DNA of 64,000 bases, from NCBI GenBank assembly GCA_947561585.1, contig CANNZV010000260.1:62001-126000 (forward strand), written 5' to 3'. The stretch comes from Caprella mutica (lineage: Eukaryota; Arthropoda; Malacostraca; Amphipoda; Caprellidae). Below are positions 31,703 through 42,595 of the stretch, in pieces; positions within the stretch are counted from its first letter, which is position 1; every line of letters starts with the position of its first letter. The notes below the pieces were generated by a model. That model saw nothing but the letters and a program-made list of their open reading frames with translations, had not been told where the DNA came from and did no database searches. Made by a program: the position numbers and the translations under genes.

Positions 31703-34700
31703 CTGCCAAGTAAAAATAATACAATGAGAACCTGTTCCAATATGCTCGATCATACAAGAAAAGCATATAGCTATCTATGAATTAACTTGTATTTTCTATA
31801 GCTAAAGTAACTTGTTGATTAGTTAGTTATGGTAATTTCCACATCAGTAAAACACTTCCTATAGATCACTAGTAATTTGGCACCTTTTGTTACTGGTATA
31901 CATTAAGTACTTTCAATGCACTGAAGGTACTAAAGTAGCTAGCTACTTCAAAGTACATGAAGGATTTAAGTACACAGTTCATGACAAGAAGCTACTAGTC
32001 AGCTATGTATAAACTATAGAAATAAGGTAGGCACCAACCTGCAGAATTGGCTTTGCTAGTACTAATGTTTCTCTTGTGTCTCTTGGAGAGAATATGAGCT
32101 TCGTACTGAGAGGAGGAGTTCACAGAGATGTTGCACACATTGCACTCAATCTTATCTGAAAAAGAAATGAGCAATGACTTCTTTGACAAAAGTTATAGAA
32201 GCTAATAATAGTAGAGACAGTAAATAGTTATAAAACATTAGAGAGCAAGGAAGTGGTTAGAAGACAACATCATGACTACTGGTGTATGTGTAACATCATG
32301 ACTACTGGTGTATGTGCAACATCATGACTACTGGTGTATGTGCAACATCATGACTACTGGTGTATGTGCAACATCATGACTACAAGTGTATGTGCAACAT
32401 CATGACTACAAGTGTATGTGCAACATCATGACTACAAGTGTATGTGCAACATCATGACTACAAGTGTATGTGCAACATCATGACTACAAGTGTATGTGCA
32501 ACATCATGACTACAAGTGTATGTGCAACATCATGACTACAAGTGTATATGCAACATCATGACTACAAGTGTATATGCAACATCATGACTACTGGTGTCTG
32601 TGTAACATCATGACTACTGGTGTCTGTGTAACATCATGACTACTGGTGTCTGTGTAACATCATGATTACTGGTGTATGTGTAACATCATGATTACTGGTG
32701 TATGTGTAACATCATGATTACTGGTGTATGTGTAACATCATGATTACTGGTGTCTGTGTAACATCATGATTACTGGTGTCTGTGTAACATCATGATTACT
32801 GGTGTATGTGTAACATCATGATTACTGGTGTCTGTGTAACATCATGATTACTGGTGTCTGTGTAACATCATGATTACTGGTGTCTGTGTAACATCATGAC
32901 TACTGGTGTCTGTGTAACATCATGACTACTGGTGTCTGTGTAACATCATGACTACTGGTGTCTGTGTAACATCATGACTACTGGTGTCTGTGTAACATCA
33001 TGATTACTGGTGTCTGTGTAACATCATGATTACTGGTGTCTGTGTAACATCATGATTACTGGTGTATGTGTAACATCATGATTACTGGTGTATGTGTAAC
33101 ATCATGATTACTGGTGTCTGTGTAACATCATGACTACTGGTGTCTGTGTAACATCATGACTACTGGTGTCCGTGTAACATCATGACTACTGGTGTCCGTG
33201 TAACATCATGATTACTGGTGTCTGTGTAACATCATGATTACTGGTGTATGTGTAACATCATGATTACTGGTGTCTGTGTAACATCATGATTACTGGTGTA
33301 TGTGTAACATCATGATTACTGGTGTCTGTGTAACATCATGACTACTGGTGTTTGTGTAACATCATGACTACTGGTGTCTGTGTAACATCATGACTACTGG
33401 TGTCCGAGTTCGTCGCTAAATTAAAGGACCAGCTCACTACTCAAATAAATCAGTCGCCCATTAAAAAGTTTTTCTTTCCATGATGCAGAGAATAGAAAAT
33501 ATTTTCAAGGGGATACACAACAGTTTTAATAACTAAATTTTAGACATCTTAGCTGTACTCATAACTACAAAAGCCAATAATATTAAGATTTTCCATTTAC
33601 TTGCTGAAACTATAATGGCTAGTAGCTAGCTACATGTAATTATGATCTTGGATTGTCTTCCAAATGACAAGTCCAGAAAAAGAATCCGTAGCTACATTTC
33701 AGATACATGAAGTAAGCAACTAGTTTTCATTTCTCTTTGCTTTAGATAAGTCATTAAAACCTTAATTTTATTTTCAATAGCTATAGGTAATTCAAATTCA
33801 GTAATTTCAAGCACTAGCTATGTCTACTAAAAATTGTGTAGCTATATAAAAATAGTTTAGTATAAATAGAGTGTTGGGTGGAGCAATATTCACTGGAGTT
33901 GGTGGGGGAGGGATAAAGTATGTAAGTATTATTTAGGTGATTGGCTATGTGTGTGTTACACATTCAGATGTTGGGAGAAATGAACATTTAGTCAATTTGG
34001 AAAGAGAACATCTAGCCAATGTCTTAGATTAGGTGCAATCAAGTGCTAATTTCTTACTAGGTTGAAAGTCCACGGAGTCTGCACAATCTGAAAAGAACGA
34101 AATATAAGTGAGAAGATAAATTTACCTTTAATAAGTAGACTGCATATGACTGACTTACCTGCTAAGTAGTAAAGATACTAAGTACTAATAAATAACCCCT
34201 GACTGCAAATCATTCAATTCTTATGCAAACAATAGCTACTACAATATGAGTTCATATTAATTGGATTTATTCGAAAGGTGCAGAATGCTAACACTAGGTG
34301 TGTGTTGACTTATTTAAATGCCATTGAAACTAGATAGCTACTACTTTCTCTTGAAACACTAATAATTTTCCCTACTCTGAATAGTTCCACTGTATATCAA
34401 CTTTAATAGATTAACTAGAAAAAGAATTATCAACTGAAAACATGCGTAACAATAGACATTGTTAACAGAAGTGAATACAATGTTTGGCAGTACCAGTGAG
34501 AGACTGGTTGGACAGACCTCACCACTAACCTTTTCTCCTGACAGCTTTGGAGTGTTTGCTGCCTGACATGTGCGACTCTAACTGCGTCTTGCAGGTGAGG
34601 GAGATGTTACACAGCTCACAGTGGTACCTGCAAGTAACCCATTGTGGTTAGTTTAGTTTGAAGGTAGTTTCTTCTTCATAAACATTGTATAAGTTAGCTA

Positions 34701-37306
34701 CACAAAACATCAGGAAGAGCTCAATTACAGTTTGAAGATAATAGAAAATGATGAGTGAAAATGAAAACACGGTCTCAATCACATTTCTTTGTGCTATTAT
34801 TTAATCAAAATATTCATAAATTAGTCAGAGAACAAATATATATGTAATTTGAAAATATAATACAGTTGAAATTATATGGAAAGATAGGATGACTCTTAGC
34901 TACTGATCTTTAAATAATTCCAAGTTCTATAACTTACATCACTAAATATCAATATTTCTGTAAAGATATCAAATAGTTAGCTAGCTAACACAAATTTAAA
35001 AATTTACCCAAATATCTTAACAAAAAGGAAAACTCAATTTAAAGTTATATAGCTATACCAAATTGAAATTTCAAGTTATTTTTTGAAATTTCAAGTTATT
35101 TTTGAAATTTCAAGTTAGCTAGCTATATACATAGCTAAATGAAATGAATATTATCCATAGCAAGAAGAGTTGATACTTCTGACCAATCACATCTAAAGTC
35201 AAAACCTTGGCTGATATAAAAAGGACTAAGAAAATGAAATGCAGTTCTACAGTGACTCACTTTCCACGTATCTTTGGTTTATCCATATGAGGTGTCTTGC
35301 CTTTCATATTCTCAGGAGGTTTTGATTGGAGCAACTGTGTGGAGACTCTTGGGTCCAGAGGTCTGAAAAACAAGGATTGGGACAGAACTTTATAGAGAGG
35401 AACTAAAAACACAGAAAGATTTAATATCCAGATCATAATAAAGAATAATGAAAAAGATAATGTATTTGCTGCTGCTCAGCTTATAGCTGGTTACATGAGT
35501 AATCAGATGTAGTAGTTAGCTTAGAGTAGAGCAGATATGATGGTAACAGTAGAGGATCATTACGAAATTATCGGATATAAAATCTATTGAGTCTATGGTT
35601 AATAGGTGCAATTTCAAATAGAAGAAAATTAGTTAGCTTATGAACATTCACTTAGCTACATATAGAAACATCGTATTTTGTTAAACAATTTAGAATACAC
35701 TTACGTTCTTTGCCACTTGTTTGTGGAGGTATTGTAATAGCCCTGGAAAAAAGGAGCCAAACCGTGAATAACTCTATCGTGGTTACGTCCCAGGTAATGG
35801 TCCTTAGCGTGCGCCTCTGAAGTGAATGTCAAGTCACAAGCACCGCAGTATAGTTGCGTCACAGGAACAGTGTGGGACTAGAAGGGAAGAAAATGAATAA
35901 ATAGCACAATTATCACTTTGCTAGACAAACAAACTTGTGGAGAAGATATGTTTCATATAAATTAGGTGTAGGAAAATTAGTAAATAAAATAGAACAAACG
36001 TATGAATAGATGACTAATAAGGAAAAAGGCTCTTCGTTATTAAAATTGTCAATCTTAAGATAGAAGAATGTAGTAAGTTTCTGAATAAAAATTGCATTCC
36101 TTATTTTAAAGTTGAATCAAACTTCAGTATATACTAATTTTCATATAATCCAGTCAAATTACAACAAATATGTTTTATCAATTGTAGCTAGCTAAGTTAT
36201 AACTATGAAGTATAAACTGTTTGCTATATATTTCAACATATAAAGAAAATTGATTCATTAGCTAATTGAAACCAAAGTAGATATTCAGGTTAAAGCATCA
36301 AAGTTTCTTGGAATGCTTCATACAGACAGCCATCAGGCTAGTCCCATTGACAATGGAACAAAAAATCCAACCTTAACCTAATCACAATCAGGCAACTCAT
36401 GTCTGACCAGTAACCAGTCATTCACACAGGGTATAAGCCCACAGAGCCATTGGGTATCATACTATGTCACAGAGGGGATAAAGTATTCAGATTAAAGTAT
36501 ATATAACAAGTTAACTACTTTTTTCTTTGGAGGTTCATCAGTGGATGAGCTTTTGGACTTTTTTTTCTTGTCAGAAGATTCCTCATTGTTTGTGTCTTCC
36601 CCTGATTCTTTCTTCTTCAGTTTCTTAGCATGGGGTTTCCCTTCATAATGACTTACTGATTGATTATATGAGTTTAACTGCAAAGAAAAAGAAAAATCAG
36701 AAATTATCTAGATAATTGCTGTTTTCATGAACACCTTAGTTTCTACAAAGAAGATAACATATCAATAGATATTTCAGTCTAGGCCACAAAACTTAATGAA
36801 GTTTTTCATGGAAAATTAACCCTTGTAAGTAAAATAGAAGTCTTGAGTATTTTCAATGTTCCATCAGTATTTCATGCAAAGATAGATGAAAAGTAGCTAC
36901 CTTAATCTTGTTATATCTCCGTAAACCACAAAAAATTGATCTACAAACTTTAAATGCCTCTCCTAAACAATTTCGAAATGTGGTTTAGACCCTTCTTCTA
37001 CCAAACAAGTCATATTAGTTATTAAACAACGATAATGTAGAAGAATTAAAAAATATATATAGTGACAATGGAATTTAATGCAATACTTAACAATATGTTA
37101 AAAATAAAAATACTTACTCTGATCCTACAAATATCACAATAACCACTGTATGGTCTGGTGGAAACTTTCTTGACAGGACCAGTTACTGGTCCATCTATGT
37201 TATAATATTTTTCAGGTACATCTGGTCTGCCAGATTGTGAGAGAGGGCTTGTGTAAGAGGATAAGGAGTCATTATTTGGAGAATTGACAGGAGAATCTTC
37301 TTCCAT
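31599..37306 (-). CDS. Four-finger U1-type C2H2 protein (ZNF385/JAZ-like), 8 exons
   Basis: Exons (minus strand, 5' to 3'): 37118-37306, 36519-36677, 35705-35877, 35261-35362, 34530-34627, 34058-34087, 32039-32155, 31599-31702. All have GT-AG borders and join in one frame to 972 nt, 323 residues with a TGA stop. There are four zinc fingers, each C-x2-C-x12-H-x5-H, the spacing of the U1/matrin (zf-met) type: CDIC...HYEGKPH (split by intron 1), CGAC...HYLGRNH (exon 3), CELC...HMSGSKH (exon 5) and CNVC...HILSKRH (exon 7). This finger type binds double-stranded or structured RNA, or acts in nuclear proteins, in ZNF346, ZMAT and ZNF385 families. The first 45 residues are Ser/Pro/acidic-rich; a Lys/Ser-rich linker (KKKKSKSSS) follows finger 1, and the C-terminus is Ser-rich and then acidic. 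The start ATG at 37304-37306 is the first of the open frame. I infer a nuclear RNA- or DNA-binding protein; the exact orthologue is uncertain. Confidence 0.88.
32039..32155 (-). CDS. Zinc-finger gene exon 7, finger 4
   Basis: Acceptor TTTTTCAG|ATAAG, donor GCAG|GTTGGT. Encodes the fourth finger (KIECNVCNISVNSSS, then EAHILSKRHKRN). Confidence 0.85.
32264..33408 (+). repeat. Minisatellite, 26-bp unit, about 44 copies, in an intron
   Basis: The unit is CATCATGACTACTGGTGTAT followed by GTGTAA. Variants form blocks: ACAAGTGTATGTGCAA copies at about 32390-32580, CTGGTGTCTGTGTAA and GATTACTGG copies after 32580, and two CCGTG copies near 33170-33200. It lies in intron 6 of the zinc-finger gene, between the 30-nt exon and the exon for finger 4. 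Confidence 0.96.
34058..34087 (-). CDS. Zinc-finger gene exon 6 (30-nt microexon)
   Basis: Acceptor CTTTTCAG|ATTG, donor CCTA|GTAAGA. It encodes DCADSVDFQP with split codons on both sides. Leaving it out also keeps the frame (30 nt), so it could be alternatively used. Confidence 0.65.
34530..34627 (-). CDS. Zinc-finger gene exon 5, finger 3
   Basis: Acceptor TTACTTGCAG|GTACC, donor AAAAG|GTTAGT. Encodes YHCELCNISLTCKTQ and HMSGSKHSKAVRRK. Confidence 0.85.
35261..35362 (-). CDS. Zinc-finger gene exon 4 (linker)
   Basis: Acceptor GTTTTTCAG|ACCTC, donor GGAAA|GTGAGT. Encodes a Pro/Lys-rich linker (PLDPRVSTQLLQSKPPENMK) between fingers 2 and 3. Confidence 0.8.
35705..35877 (-). CDS. Zinc-finger gene exon 3, finger 2
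   Basis: Acceptor CCTTCTAG|TCCC, donor AGAAC|GTAAGT. Encodes LYCGACDLTFTSEAHAKDHY and the final His of the finger, followed by a Tyr/Asn-rich tail. Confidence 0.87.
36519..36677 (-). CDS. Zinc-finger gene exon 2, end of finger 1
   Basis: Acceptor TCTTTGCAG|TTAAAC, donor AAAAAA|GTAGTT. The first residues (LNSYNQSVSHYEGKPHAKK) supply the spacing and both His of finger 1. A Lys/Ser/Glu-rich linker follows. Confidence 0.85.
37118..37306 (-). CDS. Zinc-finger gene exon 1, start of finger 1
   Basis: ATG at 37304-37306; donor ATCAGA|GTAAGT. 63 codons, Ser/Pro/acidic-rich, ending with GYCDICRIR, so intron 1 splits the first finger between its Cys pair and its His pair. Confidence 0.87.
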
Positions 37307-37641
37307 CTTGATACTGAGTAGCAGATAGCTAGCTAATTGATTTAGTTCACATAAAATATATTTTGGATATCTAGAAAGGAAATTGATAATTTATGAGGAA
37401 ATGGATTATCATCCAAATTAAATATAGCTATATGATTAAAGAATAATCAATATAAAAGATATCTCTTATAGTCAAGTTCAGTTAGATGTTACCTACTGTA
37501 TATCCATTCAATCCCTATATATAAAGAAATTTTAACTAACACTTGAATATATAATAATCTTTTAATTAAATATAATCATTATAAAAAAAATAAGGATACT
37601 TTAAGGAATAAGGATCCCAAATTTTCAAACTATAGCTACCC

Positions 37642-37712
37642 CAAGTGTAGTTTAAGGACCCCATTGAAGTTTAAGGACCTCAGATTGAGCTGGGGTCCTT
37701 AAACTACACTTG
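37642..37712. repeat. Hairpin, 22-bp perfect arms
   Basis: CAAGTGTAGTTTAAGGACCC (with CA following) at 37642-37663 and the exact inverse at 37691-37712, with a 27-base loop. The loop itself repeats TTTAAGGACC. It lies upstream of the zinc-finger start. Confidence 0.8.
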
Positions 37713-38093
37713 ATCTCAATCTGTGAGGTTTATGTGATCTGATAATGCATTAGTATTTTTATTTTAATACTAGTAGTCTAGTGTACTTGCTCATTAAAAA
37801 TAACGGGTCTTCAATATTAATTTATTAGCTACCCGTTATTAGATTCTTTCAGTGAACTCAATTGAAATTTACTTTTCTGCACAAGCTGATACTATATTTG
37901 ATAGATAAAATACACACAAAAATTTACATATCAAGTCAATATATTCACGTGCGTATTATAGTTACATTATTCATGATTAACACCTGTGGAGTAAAAGTTG
38001 AAACCGACTTCATGGGTCTTTATATTATTCTTTTTTTATGTTCTAATATAGATGAGAGGAAAAATTAAGCTTGGTCCCCCAAGATCCCTTTAA

Positions 38094-40646
38094 CACGTTC
38101 CCCGCGTATTGTACCATATGTGTACTGACACTAAATGTCCCCTATTGCGTTTGGTACATCGGTGGCCCAACATTTAAAAATAAAAAACATTTTTTAAACG
38201 GCTTGTAAATCAAAAAGTATTCAATAAAACAACTTTTTTAGAACATTTTTATGTTAATGAAAACTGTATAAACAAATAAAACTAGATTTTCAACTGAAAT
38301 TCCTATACAAAAAGTGAAATATTCCTCTTTAAATTAAAGTGAAAAAAATATGCATTAAATCTCCACATTAAATACATAATGAACATAATATAAAGTAACA
38401 GGGCACTTAGAAGTGAAAACACATTTATCCTTTCAAATTATTCATCATAAATTACTGAAATGATTAAATTTCATTAATGGATGTATTTTTTTCATTAAAA
38501 CATGGCAAGCAAAGATAGGGTTTGCCATCGCATACATCACAATAGGTAGAGACTCTACAAGCTTTATTGGATGCCACTTTGAACCCTTCGTTTATGGATA
38601 TTTTTTCGTAGCATCCTTTGCATCGCTTACGTGATTTGGTTTTAAGTCCGTCTGCTTCAACAATAGAATGGATTTGAGAACCAAATTCGTTTGAGCTGAG
38701 ATTCCGTTTCCCGCATCTTAGGTCTTCAGTTGGCTTCCCAGTAGCAATAGACAAAATCAAAGATTCTGTAAATTTTCGCAGTGACATCTGACTACCATTG
38801 CAATACTTCTGGTAGAGTATCCAAGCATTTATAACTGCTGTACCACCAATGAGCTCAAACGCAATTTTTCTGTACCATTTCTTTGATTTTCGTAAGACAG
38901 TGTAATAAGAAGTAAGCTGGTCAGACATATCTACTCCTTTCTTAGCTTTGTTGTAGTCTAATACGCTTGGCAGTTTGAAGATATCATCTCCATTCCTGTT
39001 TTTCTTTCTATTTGCAACAAGTTCTCCTCCATGTTCTGGAATGGTTGAAATAGTTAGGACGTTTCTTTTGTCCCTCCAATTGTAAAGCTTAACTCCTTTA
39101 CTGTTTTCTAAAGCTTTCATTTCCCCTTTCTTCAATTTAGCTTTCGTTACCTCATTTGTCAAATGCTTCCTGTTTTTACGTATTGTCCCACAATAATAGG
39201 TTTTATTTTTCAACAAAAATTCAGCAAGAGGAACCGATGAATAATAGTTGTCAGCATACAAGATTCTTCCTTCATTCAGAATTTTGTCACAAATTTCCAC
39301 AGTCAGTGACTCTGTAGAACTTAGCCCCTGCTTTGGTTCAGTAGCCCCAGAATGAATGATAACATTCAAAGTATATGCATCGGGAGTGCAAAGTTTTTAC
39401 AACTTTACGCCATAGCTACTTGTGCGCCTTTCCTGGTATATATTGACGAAATCTGAGTCTTCCTCTAAAAGGGATCATACTCTCGTCTAAAATGACTTCA
39501 GAACCTGGCTCGTAAACTTCTTGGAATGCCGTCAGTAATGTCAACCAGAGGTTGAATTTTGTAAAGGCGGTTAGTTCCACTTTCTTTGGGAGAAATATCT
39601 GAAAAATGAATGAGGCTCCACAACAATTCAAATCTTTCTCTTGTCATCAGCTTGGATACATATGGATCATTGTAGATGATAGATTTAGACCAGTAGAGAG
39701 AAATCTCAGGCTTGTTCACCAACCCCATGTACACAATTATGGCAATGAATTTCAGAATTTCATCAGAACTTGTTTCCTTCCAGGCAACCAAGCGAGATCT
39801 TCGAGTGAGTGTACGATTCATTATAAAATCTTGAGCATACTCATTTGTTGCCATAGTTATCATATCGAGTAAATCATCAGAAATAAACATCTTATAAATA
39901 TCTATTGGAAATGTTTTACCATCTGAGTTTGTTGGGAAATCTACACGAAGTCTTTCCGTTCCAATAAAAGCGAACTGTTGTTATTTAGAGGTAACTGCTT
40001 CCCAAGTACCAGCTGAAACAGAAGCAACTGGTTCATTCCCCAGTTTGTTTTCAGAAACATTTGCTTCATTTTCATGTTCTGATTCTACTGAGTTGTCTGT
40101 AGTGCTTTTGTCCTCATCTGTTAGTTTCAAATTGAACTCTTCATCAGATTCACTTGCTAGAGATTCTTCTTCAGAAGATGAATTTTGTCTATTTCTCTTT
40201 CCATAAAATGTTGAAGTCTCCATTGCTGTAAGGGTAAAATATTCATAAAAATATAATATATATTTATATAATAAACACAATACACAATATATTCATCTAA
40301 TAATATTTTTTCTTAAGAAAAATAACAACGGCAGCAGGTGCACTATTTTGAATGTTAACAAAACTAGTTGAAGTATTCTATAAGTGCGAATTGGTGCACC
40401 TGTGGCTCAACTGCCACTTGGTACATAATTGGTACAATACGCAAGGCCAAGATATTGACATTAATTAGTTGCGTATTTTACCATATTTGTCCCACTGATT
40501 TTATTGCGCACATGCAAACATATTCAGCTATAGAAACACACTCACCTCCTCTCCTAATTGCAGCTAGCTGCATACTGATGATATAAACGCAGGAAGTATG
40601 ACGCAATAGTGGAATAACCTTGAAATATGGAAACGCGGGGAACGTG
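38094..40646 (-). mobile_element. piggyBac element, intact ends
   Basis: Perfect 14-bp inverted ends CACGTTCCCCGCGT (38094-38107 and 40633-40646) are flanked on both sides by TTAA (38090-38093, 40647-40650), the piggyBac target duplication. An inner inverted pair GCGTATTGTACCA lies just inside each end (about 38105-38117 and 40432-40444), as known for piggyBac subterminal repeats. Length is 2553 bp. It holds one broken transposase on the minus strand. Confidence 0.96.
38464..40223 (-). pseudogene. piggyBac transposase with four breaks
   Basis: The probable start at 40223 (METSTFYGKRNR) begins an acidic, Ser/Glu-rich N-terminus. The breaks in order are: a TAA at 39981-39983 just before the DDE domain begins; a frame change near 39535-39545; four extra bases (TAGC, making TAG at 39416-39418) after PGKAHK; and a TAA at 39397-39399. 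After that the frame is open to 38464. The catalytic acidic residues are all present (ILDESMIPFRGR, LYADNYYSS, KKGVDMSDQL). A Cys-rich C-terminal domain (CKGCYEK, CRVSTYCDVCDG, CLPCF) ends the protein. Family length is about 590 residues, as here. The copy cannot make a full enzyme as it stands. Confidence 0.95.
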
Positions 40647-40650
40647 TTAA

Positions 40651-41670
40651 GTCTCCGAGTTCTTTTCACGCAATTAAATTGAGTTATTTGAAACTGACTC
40701 TAAATGGTAAAGTTTGGTTATAAAGGTGCTATTTGGAAGGACAATTGAACAACCAGGGTTGGTTCATTATTAACCCTAGTAACCTAGCCCTAAAAAGTTT
40801 GCTCAGTAACCTAAGGACTGGTCCGTGCGTGCCAGTCCTCACTAAAACTGTTATAAAATCTTAACAAATTGACTTTTCAATATTTACTCTTCATAAAACC
40901 CTTCATTTAATTTTTACATATCCATTAGTAAACGCCAAAGAATAGTTGTCTATTTAATATAAAATAAACAAGCATATATAAGAATAAAATAGTTTTTAGG
41001 TTTTCTTACTATTTGTGCAAAAACCATTTTCATCACCCATCAATAATATGCTTACAACATTCACAAAAATGAATAAAACTCAATTTGAATTTAACTGTGA
41101 ACGGAGAAGGGTTCAACAATTAAGATGCATGTACCTTTAATAGTTTTTGAAATATACTAATAATAAAAGGAATTCTGTAATTCTAATGTAAATACTTAAT
41201 TAACAGTTAGGAAATTTGTAACATTTCTGATCATGTGTTAAGTTAACAACAGATTCAGAATTAGATCTACCTAGTAGTAAATGTCTCATAACTTAGGTCT
41301 CCGGCCACCAATAACCCTGTCAGACCCAATAACATCCCACAAACTCCAGGAAAAGGCAGGTTCAGTTGGCCTTCACTGGAGGATATTTCCACTTCTTTGC
41401 ACTTACAGAATTCCTTTTATAATTAATTAAGTTTCTAATTTATTCTGTCTATAGACTATGTCACTATAAGAATGGAATTCACTTACAATCAATATTCAAG
41501 TGAATATTTCTCTGAAAAATATGAAAAGTTATATTATTGTTATTGTCCGTTGAATTAACCAATATTAAAATCTGTTCCTTCATTAAAAGCTACTAGAATA
41601 AGAATATGGCAATATGCTATTGCTAGCTAATAGGTGTAGATAATGTGAGAATTGCTATTTTCCCAGTCTG
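40651..41670. other. Intergenic, nothing recognised
   Basis: No gene or array. Starts right after the right TTAA of the piggyBac copy. Confidence 0.4.
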
Positions 41671-41678
41671 CAGAACAT

Positions 41679-41893
41679 CCAGTCTGTATTTGGTGCAAAA
41701 AATTCCACTGACTTTTTGAAATAACTGAAAAAATCCACCATAAATTAACTGTAATTTGGCTGATCCACCAACATTTTACTCATTTTTCCACCGAAAATTA
41801 ATGGTAACATAAGAATAAATAGCCAAAAATCCACCGACTTTACCAGAATATTATTTTCAAGAGGAAAAAATTCCTCCGCGAAATACAGACTGG
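41679..41893. mobile_element. Miniature element with 8-bp target duplication (hAT type)
   Basis: 13-bp inverted ends CCAGTCTGTATTT (41679) and AAATACAGACTGG (ending 41893), flanked by the perfect 8-bp direct repeat CAGAACAT at 41671-41678 and 41894-41901. An 8-bp duplication is the mark of hAT-type transposition. The 215-bp body has no coding frame and contains several TCCACCG(A/C) words. Confidence 0.9.
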
Positions 41894-41994
41894 CAGAACA
41901 TGGGACAGGGACATCCAACATTTGTAACATTTTCTGTGCAAACAATCCTTAATTTCCTTCTATATTTTAATATTTATATGTATTTTACTGAGAA

Positions 41995-42185
41995 GTTCCC
42001 AGTCTGCAGAATATGTCTCTTCTCCCGCAGAGATTTTAATTTGAGAGAGAGTTACACTCTGACTCTCAGCAGCAGATTCAGAATCTCTCCGCCAGCTAAA
42101 TTAATGGTAGCATAGGAATAATTCAAAATCTCCCGCAGCAAAATTAATGGTAACATAGGAATTAATTCAAATCTCCCGCAGCTAA
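41995..42185. repeat. CAGTCTGCAGA / CTCCCGCAG repeat cluster, left block
   Basis: Begins CCCAGTCTGCAGAATATGTC and continues with CTCTTCTCCCGCAGAGATTT, CAGCAGCAGATTCAGAATCTC and AAATTAATGGTA(A/G)CATAGGAAT. The same words recur many times at 47560-48870. Confidence 0.8.
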
Positions 42186-42489
42186 ATTGAACAGTTACCC
42201 AAGGCTTACCTGTAAGGTGAAGGTGTGACTTCAATTACTTCGGAAGCCATTCTTGTTCATTTTTCTGGAGTGTTCCAGAGGTGCCAACTTATGAGATGTC
42301 CACCTGCATCGGCCGTTAACTTAAGCATTCAGTATTCAAAGATCGAATCTTTTGTTGTGTATTTCTGGAGTGTTCGGGCGGGAGCGCTCCGGGCGGGAAA
42401 GAACACTCCAGAAAAATGAACAAGAATGGCTTCCGAAGTAATTGAAGTCACCCTTCACCTTACAGGTAAGCCTTGGGTAACTGTTCAAT
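42186..42489. repeat. Inverted repeat, about 90-bp arms
   Basis: Arm 42186-42275 (ATTGAACAGTTACCCAAGGC ... GGAGTGTTC) and arm 42401-42489 are inverted copies differing by about one base. The spacer (42276-42400) contains the inner part of the 70-bp repeat that recurs inverted at 47472. Near 42376-42399 it has GGGCGGGAGCGCTCCGGGCGGG. Confidence 0.9.
42264..42333 (+). repeat. Left copy of a perfect 70-bp inverted repeat, 5.3 kb apart
   Basis: TCTGGAGTGTTCCAGAGGTG ... TTAACTTAAGCATTCAGT, identical to the inverse of 47472-47541. A second, partial left copy lies at 42487-42546 and matches the inverse of 47508-47567 over 60 bp. Confidence 0.92.
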
Positions 42490-42595
42490 TACTTATCGCC
42501 ATTCTTGTTCATTCTGGAGTGTTCCAGAGGTGCCAACTTATGAGATTTTAAAGAACGCAGCAAAAGATGAGACCAACCAATTTTCAAGTATGAAT

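Noticed and set aside
42225..42419. 64-codon frame across the 90-bp inverted repeat
   Set aside because: It lies entirely in repeat sequence and reads through both the end repeat and the hairpin spacer.
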